In this document: one piece after another, positions 16,183 through 19,282 of the stretch
Layout of the letters: every line of letters starts with the position of its first letter
How positions within the stretch are numbered: position 1 is the first letter of the stretch
NCBI GenBank assembly: GCA_023398105.1
Contig: JAEWST010000176.1
Coordinates: 1-19,282 of the forward strand
Origin: Bacillota bacterium
GTDB taxonomy: Bacteria > Bacillota > Clostridia > Acetivibrionales > DSM-1351
Length of the DNA: 19,282 nt
Direction of reading: 5' to 3'
Notes under the pieces: model-generated
Database searches by the model: none
Told to the model about the DNA's origin: nothing
The model's input: the letters and a program-made list of their open reading frames with translations, nothing else
Translations under genes and position numbers: made by a program

Positions 16183-16254
16183 ATAAAGGATAATGAGAGT
16201 ATTCCTTTGTCGTAAGCTGTCAGACGGTTATTCTTGCGTTCTAGCACTCGTTGT

Positions 16255-16283
16255 GTTACTATCATGATAGTAGTGATAGTAAC
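16255..16283 (+). promoter_or_regulatory. Operator-like repeat cluster before the AlbA_2 gene
   Basis: GTTACTATCA (16255-16264) and TGATAGTAAC (16274-16283) are perfect inverse copies. The 9-bp centre, TGATAGTAG, is a third copy of the half-site, and TGATAG recurs at 16284-16289. The ribosome binding site AGGAG starts at 16291, so bound protein or a hairpin here would affect expression of the gene at 16303. The gene product has DNA-binding domains and may act here itself. Confidence 0.6.
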
Positions 16284-16302
16284 TGATAGAAGGAGCGGTA
16301 TT

Positions 16303-17592
16303 ATGATATTGTACGAAAGTGAAACAGTTGAGTTAAAAGAACTTTACACCTCTGATTTAAAGAAGGAGATTGTTTCCTTTGCAAATACAAACGGAGGGAC
16401 AATCTATATTGGTGTACAAGACAGCGGAGAAATTATTGGTCTTGATAATGCCGACTTTGTAATACAACAGATATCAAGTTCGTTAAGGGATAGTATTCGC
16501 CCTGATGTTTCTATGTTTGCCAATATAGAGTTAATGAAAGAAGATAGTAAGTTTTATATTAAATTAACTGTCAGCCAAGGCACAAAAAAGCCGTATTACC
16601 TATCAGATAAAGGACTGAAACCAACAGGAGTATATGTCAGAAGTGGAACAACATCTGCACCAGCATCAGAAGATGTAATTCGCATGATGATAAAAATGAC
16701 AGATGGTGATTCATATGAGGCGAATCGTTCTCTGGTTCAAGAGTTGACTTTTAATACACTAAATGACGAACTTCAAAAAAGAGGATTAGAATTCACAGAA
16801 GTTCAAATGAAAAATTTAGGGATTCTTTCTTCTGATAATATTTACACAAATATGGGGCTGCTTGTTTCAGACCAATGCAAGCACTCATTAAAATTTGCGA
16901 TTTTCCAAGGCACAGATAAATTAGTATTTAAAGATAGAAAAGAGCTCTCGGGTTCTCTTTTTGCTCAGCTTACAGATGCCTATAAAACTATAGATTTTTA
17001 CAACGGAACAAAAGCTACCTTTCATGATTTACTGCGGACAGATGAAAGAGATTATCCAGAAGATGCGGTTCGTGAAGCATTGCTTAACTCCATTGTTCAC
17101 AGGGACTATTCCTTTAGTGGTAGTACGTTTATAAACCTTTATTCTGACCGATTAGAGATTATTTCTCTAGGCGGACTGGTATATGGATTATCATTAGAAG
17201 CAGCGATGCTCGGAGCATCACAAACAAGAAATGAAAAACTTGCAAGTTTATTTTATAGAATGAAATTAATTGAGGCATATGGAACAGGCATTAGCAAGAT
17301 AATCAGTTGTTACAAAGGCTTACATTATCAACCAAAGTTTGAAAATGTAGAAGGTGCCTTTAGAGTAACTTTGCCTAACATACATGCACAAGAGTTAAAT
17401 GTAGAAGATGAAAAGTATTTACGGATACTAAGATTATTTGAAAAGAAAAAGGAAATCACTCGAGGTGATGTTGAAGAAGCCCTCGGGGCAGGTACAACCC
17501 ACGCAATTAATATGCTCAAAGAAATGCTGGATAAAGAGCTTATCCAAAAAGTTGGTAACGGAAGATTGACGAGGTATGTGGTTAATGTTTAA
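16303..17592 (+). CDS. AlbA_2 (Schlafen)-HATPase_c_4 DNA-binding regulator
   Basis: The ORF extends to 16234, but ATG 16303 is preferred because AGGAG lies 7 nt upstream and because MILYESETVELKELY is the usual family beginning; this gives 429 residues. Domain order: AlbA_2 (about 1-120: ELKELYTSDLKKEIVSFANT, NGGTIYIGVQDSGEIIGL), then an ATPase-like HATPase_c_4 region (about 245-340: REALLNSIVHRDYSFSG, LYSDRLEIISLGG, AYGTGISKII) and a C-terminal winged helix (about 365-429: ILRLFEKKKEITRGDVEEAL). Members are annotated as RecG-related transcription regulators or ATP-binding proteins; their ligand is mostly unknown, and Schlafen-type domains also occur in defence loci. It stands alone, preceded by an operator-like repeat and a structured segment. 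Confidence 0.9.
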   Translation: MILYESETVELKELYTSDLKKEIVSFANTNGGTIYIGVQDSGEIIGLDNADFVIQQISSSLRDSIRPDVSMFANIELMKEDSKFYIKLTVSQGTKKPYYLSDKGLKPTGVYVRSGTTSAPASEDVIRMMIKMTDGDSYEANRSLVQELTFNTLNDELQKRGLEFTEVQMKNLGILSSDNIYTNMGLLVSDQCKHSLKFAIFQGTDKLVFKDRKELSGSLFAQLTDAYKTIDFYNGTKATFHDLLRTDERDYPEDAVREALLNSIVHRDYSFSGSTFINLYSDRLEIISLGGLVYGLSLEAAMLGASQTRNEKLASLFYRMKLIEAYGTGISKIISCYKGLHYQPKFENVEGAFRVTLPNIHAQELNVEDEKYLRILRLFEKKKEITRGDVEEALGAGTTHAINMLKEMLDKELIQKVGNGRLTRYVVNV

Positions 17593-17607
17593 CTCAATGA
17601 GTTAAAC
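17587..17607. repeat. Palindrome overlapping the AlbA_2 gene stop codon
   Basis: GTTTAACTC (17587-17595) and GAGTTAAAC (17599-17607) are exact inverse copies with a 3-bp centre. Sixteen bases, 17585-17600, are identical to 9502-9517 in the recombinase site region. It may be a binding site; no T tract follows. Confidence 0.6.
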
Positions 17608-17616
17608 TCCAGATTT

Positions 17617-17657
17617 GAAGAGTTAACTTTGCAGTGTGGGGCTCTTCATTTCTTTAT
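17617..17657 (+). terminator. Weak terminator after the AlbA_2 gene
   Basis: GAAGAG (17617-17622) and CTCTTC (17642-17647) can pair across 19 nt, and ATTTCTTTAT follows. The stem is short, so confidence is low. Confidence 0.4.
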
Positions 17658-17837
17658 ATTACCATATATTTCATTCTGCAAAAAAAATTCACATTATCAT
17701 ATCTATTAAGGCATCAACGAGATAATTTAATTTGAAAAGAACTAATTATTCTAGGATAGTTTAATTAGGGAATCTAAGGATAAATAATAAATAACATAAA
17801 GTATAATTATGGTATTAATAATATAGGAGCTAAATTG

Positions 17838-18587
17838 ATGGACTATAATATAAAAAGTTATTTTGACAGCTTAATGAAACCGATTCCGGGAGGTATAGAG
17901 CATTTAAGGGATTATCGGGATGAACAGAAATGGATTAGTTCAGATTCCAAAATGAGCATACCAGGGCAAAAAGGAAATCTAAGAGAAATAGAAAGAATAG
18001 TAAATATAGAACCGTTTTTTCTAGCAAAATATCCTGTAACAAGAAGTCTATATGATGCAATAACTCAAAAAGCACAGATTATCACAGAGCCTGATTCTAT
18101 CCCAATGGTGAATGTATCCTGGTATAATGCTATTTCATTTTGCAATCTGCTTTCAAAGGCATGTGGCTTAAAAGAATGTTATACTTTTGACTGCAACGAC
18201 AATAATGTATTTTGTGATTGGAATACCAATGGATACAGATTACCAACAGATGCAGAATGGCAGTATGCCTGCAAAGCTGGATCAACGGGCTACAGATATG
18301 GAGAGATTAATAATATTGCTTGGTACAGTGAGAATTCGGAAGGCAGGATACATGAGGTAGGTAATAAGGAACCAAATAAATGGGGCTTATATGATATGAT
18401 TGGAAATTTATGGGAGTGGTGTTGGGATTTGTATGATGAGAAAACATATGGTTCTTACCGTATTTTCCGTGGTGGTAGTTGGTCAGAATCGGAAAGAGGA
18501 TGCGGTGCTACATGCCGTCGCCGTGGTAATCCGTCGTTTTGCATTGATGACTTGGGATTTCGTGTAGCTAAATCATTTAACCTTTGA
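17838..18587 (+). CDS. Formylglycine-generating-enzyme-like (SUMF1/FGE-sulfatase) protein
   Basis: A 249-residue protein; ATG 17838 is chosen over the TTG three bases earlier because TAGGAGC lies at the right distance. FGE-sulfatase domain landmarks are clear: FFLAKYPVTRSLYD, then PMVNVSWYNAISFCNLLS, GYRLPTDAEWQYACKAG, GLYDMIGNLWEWCWDLYD, FRGGSW (from Arg211) and DLGFRVAKS at the end. True FGEs oxidise a sulfatase cysteine to formylglycine using a cysteine pair. By my alignment only one of these is conserved (Cys222), and the earlier position is Glu, while other cysteines (226, 235) are nearby. So this is more likely a paralogue with another role, such as the EgtB/PvdO-like or enzyme-modifying members, than a sulfatase activator. 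No sulfatase gene is in the window, and no signal peptide is seen. Confidence 0.88.
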   Translation: MDYNIKSYFDSLMKPIPGGIEHLRDYRDEQKWISSDSKMSIPGQKGNLREIERIVNIEPFFLAKYPVTRSLYDAITQKAQIITEPDSIPMVNVSWYNAISFCNLLSKACGLKECYTFDCNDNNVFCDWNTNGYRLPTDAEWQYACKAGSTGYRYGEINNIAWYSENSEGRIHEVGNKEPNKWGLYDMIGNLWEWCWDLYDEKTYGSYRIFRGGSWSESERGCGATCRRRGNPSFCIDDLGFRVAKSFNL

Positions 18588-18610
18588 TAAGTTTTAATAC
18601 CTAAAATTTT

Positions 18611-18625
18611 CAACTTTGAAAGTTG
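18611..18625. repeat. Short perfect palindrome downstream of the FGE-like gene
   Basis: CAACTTT and AAAGTTG flank a single G. There is no T tract, so it may be an operator for the methyltransferase gene 90 bp further on or a weak terminator. Confidence 0.35.
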
Positions 18626-18714
18626 AGTTAGATGATATTACTGTATTAAAGCAGTTAATAAACATATTTCAGATTTATTAATCATGTTTTTCTTAAGAAG
18701 AGACGAGGTGTATT

Positions 18715-19242
18715 ATGACAAGAAATGAACTTAAAGTATGGGATCGATTTGCTTTTATGTATGATTTTATAATAAAAAAAGATAAAAATGCTTATAAAGA
18801 AATTGTAAATCAAATTGACCAATTAATAAAAGCTGAAAATAAAGTGCTGGAAATTGCTACTGGTACAGGAATTATTGCTATAGGCTTGAGTGGTTCAGTT
18901 AAAACTATGGAAGCTGTGGATTTTTCATCAGAGATGATAGACATAGCGAAGAAGAAGGCTCAAAATCTTGGTGTTAGTAACATTAACTTTTCCGTACAGG
19001 ATGCAACCTGTTTAGTTTATGAGGCTGAATCATTTGATTATGTAATCATTTCAAATTCACTTCATATTATGCCAGAGCCGCAAAAGGTTTTGACCGAAAT
19101 TAAACGGGTTCTTAATAAGGGAGGGAAGCTAATAGCACCTACTTTTATATTTAAATATTCAACTTTCGCACATGGAAAATGTGCTGTGTCCCTTGAAAAA
19201 TCAGTAGTTTTGGGCAATAAAAAGGTTCAAGAATACCTCTAA
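18715..19242 (+). CDS. Class I SAM-dependent methyltransferase with replaced C-terminus
   Basis: The 175-residue ORF has a normal methyltransferase N-terminal core: VLEIATGTGIIAIGL is the SAM-binding motif I, AVDFSSEMIDIAKKKA carries the acidic residue after strand 2, and FDYVIISNSLHIMPEP with VLNKGGKLIAPTF gives motifs IV to VI. After APTF (about 19146) the sequence stops resembling the family: a hairpin-rich, low-complexity tail (IFKYSTFAHGKCAVSL and onward) ends about 30 residues later, while relatives continue for roughly 60 residues with the last two strands. So the gene is probably interrupted near 19150 by another element whose promoter lies at 19226-19254. The substrate is unknown. 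AGACGAGGTG precedes the ATG. Confidence 0.75.
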   Translation: MTRNELKVWDRFAFMYDFIIKKDKNAYKEIVNQIDQLIKAENKVLEIATGTGIIAIGLSGSVKTMEAVDFSSEMIDIAKKKAQNLGVSNINFSVQDATCLVYEAESFDYVIISNSLHIMPEPQKVLTEIKRVLNKGGKLIAPTFIFKYSTFAHGKCAVSLEKSVVLGNKKVQEYL

Positions 19243-19254
19243 ATATGGTATAAT
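19226..19254 (+). promoter_or_regulatory. Extended -10 promoter reading off the right edge
   Basis: TGG directly followed by TATAAT (19249-19254) is a consensus extended -10; TTCAAG at 19226-19231 is a weak -35 with 17-bp spacing. It lies right after the truncated methyltransferase and probably drives a gene beyond the window, perhaps a transposase. Confidence 0.55.
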
Positions 19255-19282
19255 ATAAGTGACCAAACCCAATCACACCAAC

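Noticed and set aside
16234..16302. Upstream start of the AlbA_2 gene
   Set aside because: The extra residues would be encoded by the operator-like repeats; the ATG at 16303 follows AGGAG and matches the usual start of the family.

Overview
The window is low-GC, Firmicutes-like DNA, most likely from a member of the Clostridia. This rests on strong AGGAGG-type ribosome binding sites, A/T-rich codons, a WapA-like YD-repeat exoprotein fused to a subtilase, a Cys_rich_VLP gene and an IS110 element. No rRNA, tRNA or CRISPR array was seen. The whole window reads as accessory DNA.

Layout. (1) 2-8426: the 3' 8.2 kb of a giant secreted polymorphic toxin gene, open at the left edge. It encodes an inhibitor-like propeptide, a subtilisin-type protease with its catalytic triad, an RHS N-terminal domain, about 1,700 residues of YD repeats, the DPTGH core end and a variable toxin tip. 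A small Imm32-like immunity gene follows 10 nt after its stop. (2) 8482-13500: a plasmid-like block closed on the left by two convergent terminators. It holds a leftward tyrosine recombinase, a dif-like core site plus two accessory half-sites just upstream of it, a Cro/CI-type HTH gene, a Cys_rich_VLP gene, a 19-bp inverted repeat, a candidate replication gene, an iteron-like tandem array, a zinc-ribbon protein, two ribbon-helix-helix proteins and a broken small gene. (3) About 13600-15291: an IS110-family element with a DEDD transposase and a roughly 340-nt structured 5' non-coding region that should encode its bridge RNA. (4) 15258-15963: an orphan, N-terminally truncated toxin tip and a putative immunity gene, directly abutting the IS110 right end. 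(5) 16036-17592: two adjacent computed RNA-like folds, then an operator-like repeat and a Schlafen/AlbA_2-HATPase regulator. (6) 17838-18587: a formylglycine-generating-enzyme-like (SUMF1) protein. (7) 18715-19242: a class I methyltransferase whose C-terminus appears replaced, followed by an extended -10 promoter reading off the right edge.

How it fits together. The toxin-immunity pair in (1) and the orphan pair in (4) look like a live RHS tip and a displaced or stored tip of the same kind of locus. The plasmid-like block and IS110 lie between them. The recombinase and its dif-like site look like a self-contained dimer-resolution or integration module for a small replicon whose Rep/iteron candidates lie next to it. 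The most interesting unassigned elements are the dif-like site complex, the structured segment upstream of the AlbA_2 gene, and the paired toxin tips flanking mobile DNA.
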